From: Coprinus comatus
Taxonomy: Eukaryota > Basidiomycota > Agaricomycetes > Agaricales > Agaricaceae
Length of the DNA: 64,000 bases
Assembly (NCBI GenBank): GCA_034638255.1
Contig: JAWPGT010000004.1
Location: 1-64,000 of the forward strand
Direction: 5' to 3'
The notes under the pieces are model-generated. The model made no database searches. It worked only from the letters and a program-made list of their open reading frames with translations, and was not told the DNA's origin. Every line of letters begins with the position of its first letter. The stretch's first letter is position 1. Positions 1 to 12,075 of this stretch are shown piece after piece. The translations under genes were made by a program, and so were the position numbers.

Positions 1-163
1 TAACACATTGCTTCTGGTTCCGATATATGTACGACGATAAGAGATTTAGCCGGCTATAAATCATTACCATAGTGTTAACCAATGAAGTGATAGTATTTTA
101 TGTATGCAACAACAGCAAAAGAAGATCAAGCAACACCTACACTTTGGGTTCTATTTACTATTA

Positions 164-2704
164 CTACTCTACATCAACATTGGTAATCTTAATATCTTCA
201 AACGGTTTATCCACCTTATTCGTCTTGGCATTCTCAATAGCATGAACAACTTCCAAACCAGACAAGACCCTTCCAAATATCGTGTGTTTCTTATCAAGCC
301 AAGGTGTAGCCGTAGTCGTTATAAAGAACTGTGAACCATTAGTATTGGGTCCAGCATTTGCCATACTAACAGTATAAGGCCTGGAAATCACAATTCACAA
401 ACATCAGCACATCATAGTCATGATAAGAGAGAGCACAATAAAAGCATAACATACCGATCATGTTTCAAATCATCACTAAACTCATCTTCAAACTCTTTCC
501 CCCAAATACTATCACCACCCGTCCCATCACCTAACGGATCACCCGTTTGAATCATAAACTTGGGAATAACCCTATGAAATATAACGCCTTCAAAATACCC
601 ATTCCTAGCATGTCCAACAAAATTTTCAACGGCTTTAGGCGCTTGTTGTGGGAAAAGTCGAATATGAATATCTCCTTCGGTAGTATGAATTGTCGCGGAG
701 TTGGCTACTGGTGAAGGTCCTGTGATAGTACTAACTGATGCTGAAGCTACAGATTGTTCTTCGCGCGTTGGACGTTCGTTAAAGATGTCACGATCACCGG
801 ATTTATCCCTTCGATAGAGCGTAGGCAATTGAGAAATCAAGTAATTAAAATAGAATTAAGAGGAAAACTCACTGTGGTTCTTGACGAGTGAACATGTAGA
901 ATCTTGAACGTTTGTATCCTGTACAGAACAAAGTTGGATCGCGCTGGTCCTTTTCTGCTAGGATAGGGTTTGCAGAAGCTGCCATTGCCTATAAATCTCC
1001 TTAAATATATTTTCGCGATTAGTAAACAATTAGTGCATACCACAGTCGTGATGGATTTCTTTGCCGGGGCACCTTGGTATAACGATATATTCATGAATCT
1101 GACGGCTTCATCCTTACCCAACAGCCGTGCAACGCGGTTGGTCACAGTATTGACCACTGCAAAAAAGCTCGATAAGCACGTAAAGAGTAAGTGACAGCAT
1201 AAAGCATACCTTTAATACCCAATAGCGTAGGGTAAAGGACAAATGCTCCACTTTCATCCCAGATAACATTACTCCATCTTGCAGGTATGCGTCCATCTGG
1301 TCCAGGAAGTTCAAACTCCTTCTCCAAAGCCAACCTCCTGCCAAACTCCATATCATCAACATGATATATGGCCGTACCAGCTTGTTGCATCTCCTGGATA
1401 GCCTCAAGAGATTCGTCGTATTTGCGTAAGAGTTTGCCTTTGAGGAATGAGAAAACACGGATTTGTCGATCAGGAAGGGAAAAAGTGGCAAAGGAAGATT
1501 CGTTGGGTGAGAGGGTTATACACGTTGGAGTGGATTTTGACTAGATTTCATGGTAAATAAAGTTAATATACGAGGGAGTATAATCTTGGTACCTTTTTGA
1601 ACTCATATAGGTCAGTAGAACTCTTGTAGGACCATAAACCGTCGACATTCTTTGGAAGACCCCAGGGTTCTGTAGGTTGCCAATATTCGACAAACCCTCC
1701 TTCGTCGGCGGATATAACGGTGTCGTATTTACTGTTGTACTATGTCTGTTGTCACGCTTGTGGATATTTCAGAGAAATATGTCTACATACCGCCATGACA
1801 TGGACCGGGAAGCGATGTAGGTTTTCGATAATTTCGAGGGGTTTGTCGCCTCCACGCCCATCGTATAGACGTATTGTACTAGTTGTAGAATCAGACCTAC
1901 GTTGTTTCATGAGTATATCCGTGATGATATAAATGAACAGACGTACACTGCAAGAATACCCTGTACTAGTCCTTTGCGATGAACCCAACAACATGCATTG
2001 GGGGTATATCCCAGTTTGATTATATTGATCATATCTGCTTGTAGCATTAAAAAAATTTCGTGAAAGAGGTGAAGGTGAAGACACATACCAAAGTTAACTA
2101 CATCAAACACCTTTGCCGTCTGGTCTTCAGAAATTGTTGCAAAGAGTTGACCATCTGCACTATCCGATACGCCGGTAATTGGGGTCAAATGTGCGCGATA
2201 ATGCTTGACAAATTCAATGCCCGATTCTTGCTTCTTCCAAAGCTTCAAGTGGCCATCCACAGAAGTGGTGATGAGGAATTCAGCTCTACCGGCTCCATAT
2301 TAGTTTCTAGATTATATGATACACCAAGGCTTACTTGGTCATGACGGCATAGTTAATAACGTCGCGATGCATGAAACTCTTGTAGTATTGCTCCGTGTTG
2401 GGCAGATGGTCGAGGTATAAGCGTTCATGTGGTAGAACTAGAAATAACCGGTTCTTATCGTTGTATTTTCTTTGAGGGCTCGACAGCACCAATTGCAACA
2501 ACAAAACGCACCTTTACGCTTTTTCTTTTTCGCAATTGAAGCTTCAGCATCTGGTGGAAGAGGCATAGGGCCGACGTCATCGTCTGATTCCTCCTCCCCA
2601 ATTCTGGCCTGTTTTTCGGCCGACTCTGTAGGAGCCTCCCCCTGTGCCTCGTTGCGCCCGCGCTTTCCAAGCACGGTACCGTCTTGCATATCGGAGTCGG
2701 ACAT
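164..2704 (-). CDS. PPWD1: WD40-repeat peptidyl-prolyl cis-trans isomerase, PPWD1 type
   Basis: Nuclear spliceosome-associated cyclophilin with N-terminal WD40 repeats. The start at 2704 gives an acidic N-terminus ([19 protein letters not shown]) followed by [10 protein letters not shown] and a KKKKRK basic stretch, as in PPWD1. WD40 pieces such as [20 protein letters not shown] and [24 protein letters not shown] follow. The C-terminus is a full cyclophilin: [14 protein letters not shown], then [33 protein letters not shown] and KKHTIFGRV. The conserved FHR arginine, the QTGDPxGDGTGG segment and GSQFFIT are present, so catalysis looks possible. Several short introns split the gene, for example between the GDGTGG and SQFFITT blocks. 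It is divergent from the adaptin-binding gene at 2808, with 103 bases between the starts. Assignment is very likely; exact exon edges are inferred. Confidence 0.94.
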
Positions 2705-2807
2705 TGTGTCTGCAGGTAGAAGGGGATCGCGTGCACTGTGCCTACTTTGCGACAAACAACTGCAAATCCTGAGCACAAGTGTCTCTCTCATTAACCACTA
2801 CACAGCA
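2705..2807. promoter_or_regulatory. Shared divergent promoter, PPWD1 / adaptin-binding gene
   Basis: Only 103 bases separate the two divergent start codons, so both core promoters and 5' leaders must lie here or overlap the genes. No clear TATA box is seen. The call is positional inference. Confidence 0.45.
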
Positions 2808-4379
2808 ATGCCTCTTCAAGATACTTCCATAGACACCTCCAATACAGCCTGCAGGATTATTGTCGTTGCACCATCGATAACCCAAGCTACATCTTTCATC
2901 AGCCGTATGTCGTCTCTCGACGCATAGTTCATGCTCTTGAGGTTTACCATCCGCTCCGCTCTTTTGTGTCGGATCTTTAAAATGTGCATTATTATGGGCC
3001 TTCAGGCATTCAGCTTTTGCAAAATGCGTCGGCGAAAGTGGATCTTCAGGACGAAACGATAGGATATCACGATATCTTATCTCCGGGTCTGGTCAAGGTC
3101 CCTTGGACTATTGAGAACAAATACTATGCTGCGGATGTCCATTTTGCGGCCCACCCCATGCGTGGACTTGCTCCCTATCTGGTGCAAAATGTATCTGCTG
3201 TTATCTTTGCATGGGGTCACACCGAGGTAAATTCCGCTCTGGGAGGTTTATGACCTTTTCTCTACTAATGTGGGACCTATGGTGTAGGCATATAAACATC
3301 ATATTGAGCGACTATCTAGAGACCTAAATGGTTATGAACCAGAAGTTGCATGGCCGTCCGATTTAAAATAGAGGAAAACCCTAGTGAACCGATAGATGAC
3401 GAAGATAAAAACGACGACAATAACACAATTGATGGATTTCTGTCAAACTTTGGGTTCGAATATGTTGATGCGACCCAAGAAGCGCCTGGGAAGAGAACGT
3501 TGGACTACGGGGGGATGATGAAGGAACATCTGACGGTACGTCCTGGGCTTATACCCGACCATAATTGTAGAACGAACATTGTTTTCCATCAGGCATTCCG
3601 GGCATTCCTCGGGTGCTAGATGCCCTTAGTACGATTATGTGGCCATCAATGCGACCAGGGAAGGAAGTGCAAAGCAGGGCCAACGAAAAACCAGGCGCGA
3701 TCCCACCCTCGCTGAGTGGGAGACAGAAGGAATACAGGATGGGGCGTTGGACGACCGAATGCCCTTGTCTGCAAGGACGGTGGGTATGGAAAGCGAAATA
3801 GAAGAGTTGACATTATGGTTAACAAATGAAGAAACGTTGAAGGAGCGCGAAGACCCTTGGAGATTGGCCGTCAGCTCGGAAGCATTTGAATCAGCGCCAG
3901 GGCATGATGGGGCGCCTGCGGGAGATCAGTCTGAGGAAACACAGCAAGGCACTAACCCGACACCAAAATTTGATGATGATTTCACGTTGTTTATCTCGGC
4001 TCCCACAGCTGCAGCGACAGAGTCTAACCGGTTAACGCCGGTTGAAGTCGGAGATTATAACATGCTGAACACTTGGGGATCAACACTATACAATTCATTA
4101 CAATCCGTTTCGGATTTTGGGGGGAGTGAGGGGGAGGGCCTTGAAGCTAAGGAGGGGAGTTCTGAGGATCGCGATGGACTTCCTACCAAAGAAGAGATAT
4201 TAGAAACTTCGGCCAAGATATTTGGGAGAGATGACGAGACGTTTGATCTTTCCAAGGTGCTGTTGGCATTACAACATATGAAAGAAGATATTGCCGGGAT
4301 GAACAATGAAGAAGAGCGAAGGCTAGCAGCTGCACGTGTTGCATTGGGGCTAGTGTATGGGATGGAGGACATGAACTGA
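2808..4379 (+). CDS. AAGAB: Alpha/gamma-adaptin-binding protein, AAGAB (p34) / Irc6 family
   Basis: Cytosolic factor of the AAGAB/Irc6 family, which binds clathrin adaptor AP-1/AP-2 large subunits and helps assemble them. The family has a small-GTPase-like fold. First exon: MPLQDTSIDTSNTACRIIVV, an ordinary beta-strand start. The next exon carries the family signature VPWTIENKYYAADVHF and VSAVIFAWGHTE, followed by GFLSNFGFEYVDAT, which corresponds to the HGFELVEL block of human AAGAB. The C-terminal part is acidic and ends in a helical segment (LALQHMKEDIAGMNNEEERR) like the conserved C-terminal helix of the family. The stop is at 4377-4379. There are at least three introns. The closest alternative would be an unrelated P-loop-like protein, but the PWTIDNKYY-type motif argues for this family. 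Confidence 0.82.
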
Positions 4380-4493
4380 ATGTATTATGATCACGTGTGA
4401 ACAGATTACATCATTCCATGAAGGCCAAATGGGCGTGGGAGCCCTCGTCTGCTAGAAAATATCATCACAGACCCGGTCATTCTTCCCTCCCCT

Positions 4494-7400
4494 ATGGCTG
4501 AGGCCCAAAGGACACAGTCAATGGACCCTCCGTCTATTCCAGCCGCTTTACCCCCTGCAGACAGAGTGTCCTCAATGAGGACACAGAGCATGGGTGCCCT
4601 CCGTTCCCGCCATTCCGCCCTCCCCTTACACAACCCACCATTGCGCAATCGCGCACGTACTGGATCAACCGCGGCTGATACCCCACCCCCGCTGCCCCGT
4701 AAATCATCCAGTCGTCCCTCAACAGCCAACTCGAGGGAGGAAATTACGCCTTGGGAATTCCAGTCCAACCATTTCGACCCCATGCATGCCGGCAACGACA
4801 AGCCAAGTCCAGCCCTCTCCCCTCTACTTAAAACAAAAGCATCATCCCATATGTCAAAGCCCCCCTCTATCAAATCTGCACAACCATCAGTGCGATCCCT
4901 TCAACCCTCTACGGCGACTGGTCCCGTAGAAGAAGTCACCCCATGGGAAGCATACCCACCTATACCCGAGAAAAATACCAAATACCATATCACTACGGAC
5001 GCTCCCTTGCAATCAGCTCCTTTCTCCAGACCTCCTCCTCTGACGGCAACCGGTTTTGTCGAGGATGTCACTCCTTGGGAACTCGCTCCCCCCCCACAAG
5101 AGAAAGCTGCGTCACACCTAGCCTCGGTAGATGAAACTTCGACTGTAGTGTCATATGATTCTGTTATACCCCATTCTCCTCATTCTCCTCTGTTCACAAC
5201 AGCTCCCAGGGTGTCAGATATCGCACTGTCCCTAGATGCTAAAAAGCACAGAGCTCAGAAGACTGGACGTACCGAGGATGTCACTCCATGGGAACTAGAA
5301 CCAGGTCCACAGATTACTTTACAGACGATCCACTCAGCTAAACGAACCCGTTCATCGTTAACATTGGCTCAAGTGGAAGAGGTAACTCCCTGGGAGTTGA
5401 GTCCACCACCTATGCCAACCGAAACCACAGTAAACGAGCCACCCCAAAATGCGGGTAATAGTGTAAAGAAAAAGAGCTCGCGTGCGGTGAGTTCAGATTG
5501 GGATTTGATTTGAAAGAGCACGAGTACTAGTCTAGTTTACAATCGTCGAGGCCTAGCCTCATCTTTCATCCATTCGGTCTGGGCCGTAACAATTTTGTCC
5601 CCCTTATTTACTACTTTCATCATCCAAATCGATTCTACTTCGCACTTTCCTTTTTCCAACCTGCTTTAGCGCAGCACTAACCATAAGATGTTTTTTTCAT
5701 GTCTGTAGGGTCGCCCTTCTTCGTCGTCTGGCAATGGAAAGTCTATAACTGACCTCGGCTTTATCCGTAGACGCAGAAGCACCGGCGCAAAGTCGTCGAA
5801 AAGTCAGACCGGCACCTCCCAGTTCACCCCAAAGAATCAAGTTTCTGTTACGTCTCCCAGCCACCCAGTTCCACACGATTCTCGTAACGTAACGAGCGAT
5901 AATACACCTCGTTACAACCACCATGAACACCGCGATCACCCGAGCACCTCTCATTTCGGTATATTTGGTATGCAGGCAGCAACGTCCCTTCAACATGCTA
6001 AATCACCGCCAATGGCTCCGGCGATGACTAGACCTTCTAAATCTGATCCAAATTACGCGATGCCAGCATCCATATTTAATTATGCCTACAATGTGGAACA
6101 CAACTTTTCGACGCCGGATCGCATAATTCTACAAGAAATCCAACAAATACAGGAAAGCCCATGACTCCATGTTTGTGTTGAAAGGGAAAGGATATCCACA
6201 GCAAGGCGGTGGAGTTACAGAAGGAAAGGTTCATCATGGTATTTCAGACAAGGAGGCTCCATATCCACGGTGTTATACAGATTTGTCGCGAGACTTGTGA
6301 GTCTTCGATTTAATTACTTCAATTCAAATTCTATCACTTTCTGTCATAAAGTTGTCTGTGCCTGATCACATGACGTACATTCCTCTTCTTTTGGGCAATC
6401 GTCTTTCTATTCTTGTCCAGGGGCTATCAAATTCCTCCTGTTCAGTTACGAAGTACTCGTCACCTTTCTGACAACCTTTCATATGCAGGGAAACCTGGGA
6501 AAATATGTTATGTCATTCAATATGCAAGGCCTACACTTGGCACCTTTTCGAAGAGCCGCCTGCTAAAGTGTGAGTTACACCTCAAAGTCGTTTCCATGGT
6601 TATTTTGACAGTTACTTTAGGTTGGATATCGGTTGCGGTAAGAATCGATTATCAGTTGAGTATCATCAAGTGCTTAACAATCTTTTAAGGTAACGGTCTT
6701 TGGTCCGTGTATATTGCGCAGATATGGCCAGTGAGTTTCTGATAGCATCTAGCGAGATATACTTCCTGATCTGATTTTCTTAGGAATGTCATATATGGGG
6801 TGCGACACAATCGTACTTCATCCTTCATGTAGAAGCTAATGCGGCTGATCAGGTATAGACATGGTCCCCACACAACCCGACTTAAAGCAGCTGGGAATGC
6901 ATGATATCGCTTCCCGTGTATATTATCAACACTGCAATTTGTAAGGTCACATTCTGGAAAAATTGTACACGTTAAGCTAATTTCTCATGGTCCAGTCTTG
7001 AAGGCCTTCCGTTTCCTAACGAGGAGTTCGATTATATGTAAGTATATTTAGCTCTCCATTGATAAGCGCTGTCTGATGATACCATTAAGACACGTGAAAC
7101 GGATTGCTCTTGGTGTACCAGAGAACAAGGTAGATGTGCCCGCATGTGCCATCCGAGCATTACTGATATATCATCATCCAGTGGGACCCATTTTTCGAAG
7201 AATGTGCACGTGTGTTGAAACCAGGAGGTGCGATTGAGGTAATTTCATAAGCTTCATACAACCACCTAGTTCATTAACATAATTTATTAGATCATTGAAG
7301 AAGATTTATTCTTCCCTGGAAAACCCAAAGAAATGAACGAACCCGAGGATTTGTTGGAACTTGAGACTGAAATACCTTGGGAAACCAACGATGTGAATGA

Positions 7401-9329
7401 TGCCTTCCCGAACGCCGTACCTTCTGCACATCCATTAGAGCCCATTACCCCAGCCAGCATTCACAGCAACCATTTCACTGACTCTCCTACACCGATAACC
7501 AATCACATACCCTCGATACATATGCCTACAGTCCCCCATTCACCTGAAGAAGAACAAGATCCTAGCAGTAACGTAGCTTCTTCTGGTCATTCTCCTTCGC
7601 CTCAACCCAAGACGACTAGCACGGATTCAGATGGACTTAGTAAATCTAAGGGCTACGGGCCATCTCTACCCACGCGATCATCGGCGAAACCGGTTTTACA
7701 TGTCAAAACGGAAGAACATTCGATCTTCGGAACTTCCTCCGCCTCACTACTCCCACCAATGAATGATATTCCTCGAAAACGAATGTCTGCTAGTACAGGT
7801 TCTTCTAACGGTGCTGCCCGAACCCGCGCATCGTCAAGTGAGGCACGCGTCAAGGCAAGGAAGAAAAGGCGTTCAGCAAGAGGCAGTGAGCCATACCTTT
7901 TAAAGAAATACAAAGCGCCGAATAACCCCAGAGACCATACTATTCTCGAAACAATCTACAACGAGATGCTTTCTTCGCGGTTTATCAATTCATCGCCGTT
8001 GTCTATACTCACCAATTACTTGGAGTTCCACTTTGTTGGTGAGTAACGATTAGACTTCTAACTGTCTTAAATTGACCGAGTATATCTTCTATAAGATGTT
8101 CAGACACATCCTCCATTATTATATACTTTCCCTCCGACGGCTTTGTTGCATTCAGAATCACGTTATATCACGGATTCCGAACCTGAAGAGGAGAGTTCAG
8201 ATGAGTACTCATCTGATGACGGCGGTTCACATGACGCTATACGACCCAAAGCGCCAAAACCAAGAATACCAAAAACAGTGTCCCCAATCAATCCTGGTCA
8301 ACGTTCACAATATCGTTGTGTAAAGGGGGCACCGGGACTTGACATTCCAGAATCGAAACGTTTCGTGGACATGAATGGTTTGATTCAGCGACAGTCACCA
8401 TATATATCAATCGATGAAAACCGTTCGTATGCATTTTCTCCTGCGGCTCAATCTACGTTTGGAACCAAAATAGGAGAAGATGGCAAACCAAGGCCACAGA
8501 AAGGGAACTCAAGATTGCCCAATAAAAGCTTCATCCTTGATCTAAGGTCGTTGAACATGCATCTATTTTTGCGCGCGATCGAAATCTTGGGTTGTTCGGA
8601 GTCTATGTGGGAATGGGTGTTACAGTATCAAGAACAAACACGGAGGAACAAAGCGGCAAGACATGTCCCTTCCGTACCGGTACCTGGTGGACCTATCCGA
8701 CGAGTTGTGAGCCAAGCGAGCTTGTCGAGTTCAGCCAACAGTAGCGTTTCCCATGACTCAGTTTTTAATGGTATTGCAGAAATGACTAGGGACGATTTTG
8801 AAATCTTGCTCTCTAATTTTGAACTGTGAGTGCTTCGGTATAACTCTCTTACCAGAAGCCGAGTACTAACAAGTTCTACAGGGATATGCAGGATCAAGCA
8901 GCGCTTGATTATGTATTACAGGAACGAATGACGTGGAAAGTGTTATCCTCACGAAGACATTGGAAGCGCAAAGCGTTTGACGAAGCTTGCAAGAAATGGG
9001 ATAAATGGGTAACAAAACAAGAAAGGCGTTCTCGATATCTTGCTACCCGTTTACGTTTCAGTACATACGACACCACAAGTGGTGCATCCTCCCAGGAACA
9101 AGGGAACGATCATGATACTAAGAATGGAACAGCAACGCCTTCATCATCCGATAAACCAACAACTTCACCTCAAGATACCCTGCCTGTCGATCATGCAAGT
9201 GTTATACCCTTTAGTCCATCGAGTTTACTACCTCATCAACGGTTGAGCCGTTCGATGAGAGTTTTCGTCGCATGGAAAAAGAGAGATCCTACGTCTCTTA
9301 ACCAAGCCGTCCGGAGCTTCAATGGATAA
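4494..9329 (+). CDS. SAM-dependent methyltransferase with N-terminal TPWE repeats (apparent frameshift near 6150)
   Basis: Large fungal class I methyltransferase. The N-terminus is disordered and carries five TPWE motifs (4735-5400). An intron at 5487-5708 joins it in frame to an exon containing FNYAYNVEHNFSTPDR, conserved in basidiomycete homologues as I remember them. The catalytic part follows over several short introns: MFVLKGKGYPQQGGG, AYTWHLFEEPPAKV, the SAM-binding LDIGCGNGLWSVYIAQIWP, GIDMVPTQPDL, LEGLPFPNEEFDYI, KRIALGVPENKWDPFFEE, RVLKPGGAIEIIEEDLFFPG. The C-terminal half (after 7400) has a disordered linker with a bipartite basic run (KARKKRR) and a helical domain, MTRDDFEILLSNFEL to MTWKVLSSRRHWKRKAFDE. 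The frame slips by one base between STPDR and the ATG at 6169, with no room for an intron, so this is either a real indel or an assembly error. The substrate is unknown. Two genes cannot be excluded, the second starting at 6169. Confidence 0.8.
4735..5400 (+). repeat. Five-copy [ED][ED][VI]TPWE motif array (coding)
   Basis: Five near-identical motifs are spaced irregularly: EEITPWEFQ near 4735, EEVTPWEAYPP near 4927, EDVTPWELAPPP near 5060, EDVTPWELEPGP near 5270 and EEVTPWELSPPP near 5374. A looser copy, ETEIPWE, is encoded at 7363-7383 beyond the methyltransferase fold. The spacers are Ser/Pro/Thr-rich and diverged, which suggests selection on the short motif, perhaps as a docking peptide. 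The function is unknown. Confidence 0.85.
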
Positions 9330-9888
9330 AGTTTTTTTATCAAGTATTTATCTCTGCCCTTTGTGTCCGAATTGTTTATTTTTTTCCCAGAAGATAAAGG
9401 TCATATTTTCTTGTCTCCCTAGACGATATTGATATTTCCTCTCACCCGAACAGTTTATTGCATCCCCCTACATATATTAAAAGACTTAGATGCGGTCACC
9501 ACTCTGATGTTGTACGGTACCCTTTATAGCATTGAAATGGAGAGATATTCTCCTCTATTTCTTGTGTACAAAACATTTGTAAACATATATAAACGAGGTG
9601 CGGTGTGGGTGTGTAGAACCTAGAACCAAACAGTTTTTGATCAGATGTTCACTTTTTTCATGATGTGATCAATGTGATAAATCAGGATTCAGAATAGAAT
9701 AGAGTGTGTCTTATCAAAAGGTCACATTTGGATTATGTACTTGGAGAAAAACTGTATCTGTGTCTTGTTATGGGAAGTATTTGACGCATATATGCATGAC
9801 GATGTGGTGTTGTGAAACCGGCGATATGTGTTACATGGCTATTCTAGACAGATAATTGTTTATTGATAGTTGACGATATACGGTTTAC
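9330..9888. other. Intergenic, convergent 3' ends
   Basis: About 560 AT-rich bases between the methyltransferase stop and the stop of the minus-strand ABM-like gene. They probably hold both 3' UTRs. Short open frames here look unlike coding sequence. I see no RNA gene or repeat. Confidence 0.5.
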
Positions 9889-10677
9889 TTATGAAGGTGT
9901 GCGGATTCCGTACTCGCGAACCTTGGCGTGCTCAATCTTGAACTCCGCCAACGACTCTAACGGTGTGAGAGAAGTTACATTTCCCGCCTTGAAATGCTTG
10001 GTTTCAGTATTCATGGAAAGTAAGGTGTGAATTTACACTGACCTCAACACTTTCCCAACCGCTAATATAAATGTAGACATTCGGGTCTTCGCGAGATGGA
10101 CCAAATGTGAAAGGGTGATACTGGGATTTAGTACTTGTGACATGGACAATCTCATCTAAAGTCTTTTCGAACTGAGTTCTTTTCGAAGCGTCTTTTAATG
10201 TGAAGGTGGTGATCCTGGTAATAGGAGCGGTCAATGCAGGACTGGAGTTGCTTTCGAAAAGGACATGTCGCATCTTGAAGTCAGCCCCGATGCATACAGT
10301 GAGTTTTTGACCAAGTTCGCCATAGGTAGGACCATTGATCAATTTTTCATGGTCCTCATATGTTTTCCAAGCTAATGGATGATGAGCATTCTGTGATATG
10401 CGATCAGATTAGATAGACGCCCACCAACGAAAAGCCATCGCTTGGCGGGTTCTTCAATACTAGCTCCTTCGTATATGCTAAGGGCAAAGGTAAGATCTTG
10501 TGCTCCTCAAGCCTGGGGATATCGATGACATCGATGATTAAGAGGTATGACTTACTGCTGAAGACCATCGCCGGCAGCAACTAGATCATATACAGGGTGT
10601 ATAAGTGTTTCATCGTCAAGAAGATTCTGGGAAGCAATGAAAGTGCAAATCTCGACAGTTGATTCTGGTTGAGACAT
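9889..10677 (-). CDS. ABM-like dimeric alpha/beta-barrel protein
   Basis: Small cytosolic-looking protein with no signal peptide. The start at 10677 gives MSQPESTVEICTFIASQNLL. Later exons give SIYEGASIEEPAKRWLF, HHPLAWKTYEDHEKLINGP, TYGELGQKLTVCIG, RITTFTLKDASKRTQFEK and PNVYIYISGWESVE, ending in EHAKVREYGIRTPS. The order strand, EDH, (G)P, then a second strand ending GW(D/E)SVE is what I know from tandem antibiotic-biosynthesis-monooxygenase-like fungal proteins. That implies a dimeric alpha/beta barrel, but no substrate can be named. The exon junction around 10480-10560 is not settled: the obvious acceptor gives the wrong frame, so either a different donor is used or one more intron exists. 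Confidence 0.5.
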
Positions 10678-12075
10678 TTGTTCTTGTTGGGTGGGTGTGT
10701 AAAGTATAGAACCGCTGTTTAAATACGTTTTGTATTCGGCTGCCAACGTAATCCGACGACTGAGTGTCAATGATAGTGATTTCCTTCTCAGTGCATCGAT
10801 TTCCCATCGTGTACTACGTCAGTGATCCACATGTCATAGACTTGTCGTCAGATGACTTTTTTCTCGGTTCATTTAAGGATTTAGATCGCCCAAGTTTTTG
10901 ACTAGCCTCAGAAATCGATAGCGTTTTCATAACCAAGTTCATAGCATCACTCTACTCGAAACGCTTGGCGCTCGTGCTTTGTGATACTGAGAAAGGGTGA
11001 CGTATTTCATAGTCATGTCTTACGGTAGGTGCAAGTCCTCGAGGCGAGGCCAGAACCACTAGTTCCTCTCTAGAGCAGTGATAATGAATCATGATTCTTA
11101 CTTTAACGCCCCCAACCCTATAGGACCTTTCCGCACTGTCCCTGGCCAACCAATTAAAAAGTTTCAGGCCCCGTTCCACTGTCTCTAAGAGTGCATGGTG
11201 TATATTTATCTTCAAGTGCGGTGGTCGTTAGTCTTGTAAACGGATTTTCTCTTTGCCTTTGGGGTTTTTGAGCGTGAACTTGCCAAATACTCAGTGTGAA
11301 GTTCTAAGTACCAAGAGCTGATCTAGTTATTATTAAAGAATATATAATTTAACTCTACTCAGCCCCCGGGAGTGGGAAAACCAAAAAAAAATAGTGAATG
11401 CTGAAAAAATAGAATTGGTGTGATATGGTGGAGCGATTTTAAATGACTAGTACATATTTGTAGGAAACCCACCCCACAGCACAGAATCTTCATCAATACA
11501 TTCCGAAGCTTGTAGTCAAGGTGGAGCTACATTACGCAAAGGAGAAAGGCTCTGGCATGAATTCAATGTGTAGGGGACAACGTTATTAAGCCTAAGCCCA
11601 CTGCTGACTTCTAATGATCTATGAGGTTGATATATATTCATATTGTGAGCATCAATACAGATAGAAGAGTCAAAGACAGTCGACCATCGATTCATCGTGG
11701 AAAAGGAAACACAACAGTGACCTAGTTTTACGCCATGAGAGGACGATGAACGCTTTGATCCTCAGATCTCAGAGGGGAAATGATCTGCCGTGTTTTGGTA
11801 GAGTATCCAAAGACCACAAGAAATGTAATTATCGCGAGGGTATTTCAAGGCTTCTTTAAGCATGGATATATAGGTGTTCATGTGGATCGGATCAGCTGGG
11901 CGTAGGGGAGGGCCTACTTGAAGCCAATAGCAAAGTGAATGGGTCCGTGCACCGTGAGAAGCACGTGTCTTGTCAAGATGATTACGACTTGGGCTGAGTT
12001 TGTCGTCTCCCACATTGTGTTGTCGAGTGACCTGGAACCTCCTTTCCCTCCCATCTTCATCTTACTCGCTTTATC
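10678..12075. other. Intergenic region without recognisable gene
   Basis: About 1.4 kb between divergent genes, AT-rich with a few mixed-composition patches. Small open frames at 10952-11215 and 11762-12013 (minus) have no family resemblance and no supported splice context. It presumably carries the promoters of the ABM-like gene and of the zf-C3H1 gene. I found no tRNA or repeat. Confidence 0.4.

Noticed and set aside
1..163. Left edge sequence
   Set aside because: AT-rich 3' flank of PPWD1; nothing that can be annotated.
2472..2927. 151-codon plus-strand frame
   Set aside because: Antisense to the first exons of PPWD1 and running into the first exon of the adaptin-binding gene in a different frame.
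4406..4873. 155-codon minus-strand frame
   Set aside because: Antisense shadow of the proline/serine-rich N-terminus of the methyltransferase gene.
10952..11215. 87-codon minus-strand frame with a basic, Arg-rich look
   Set aside because: Isolated, with no neighbouring coding exons and no known motif.
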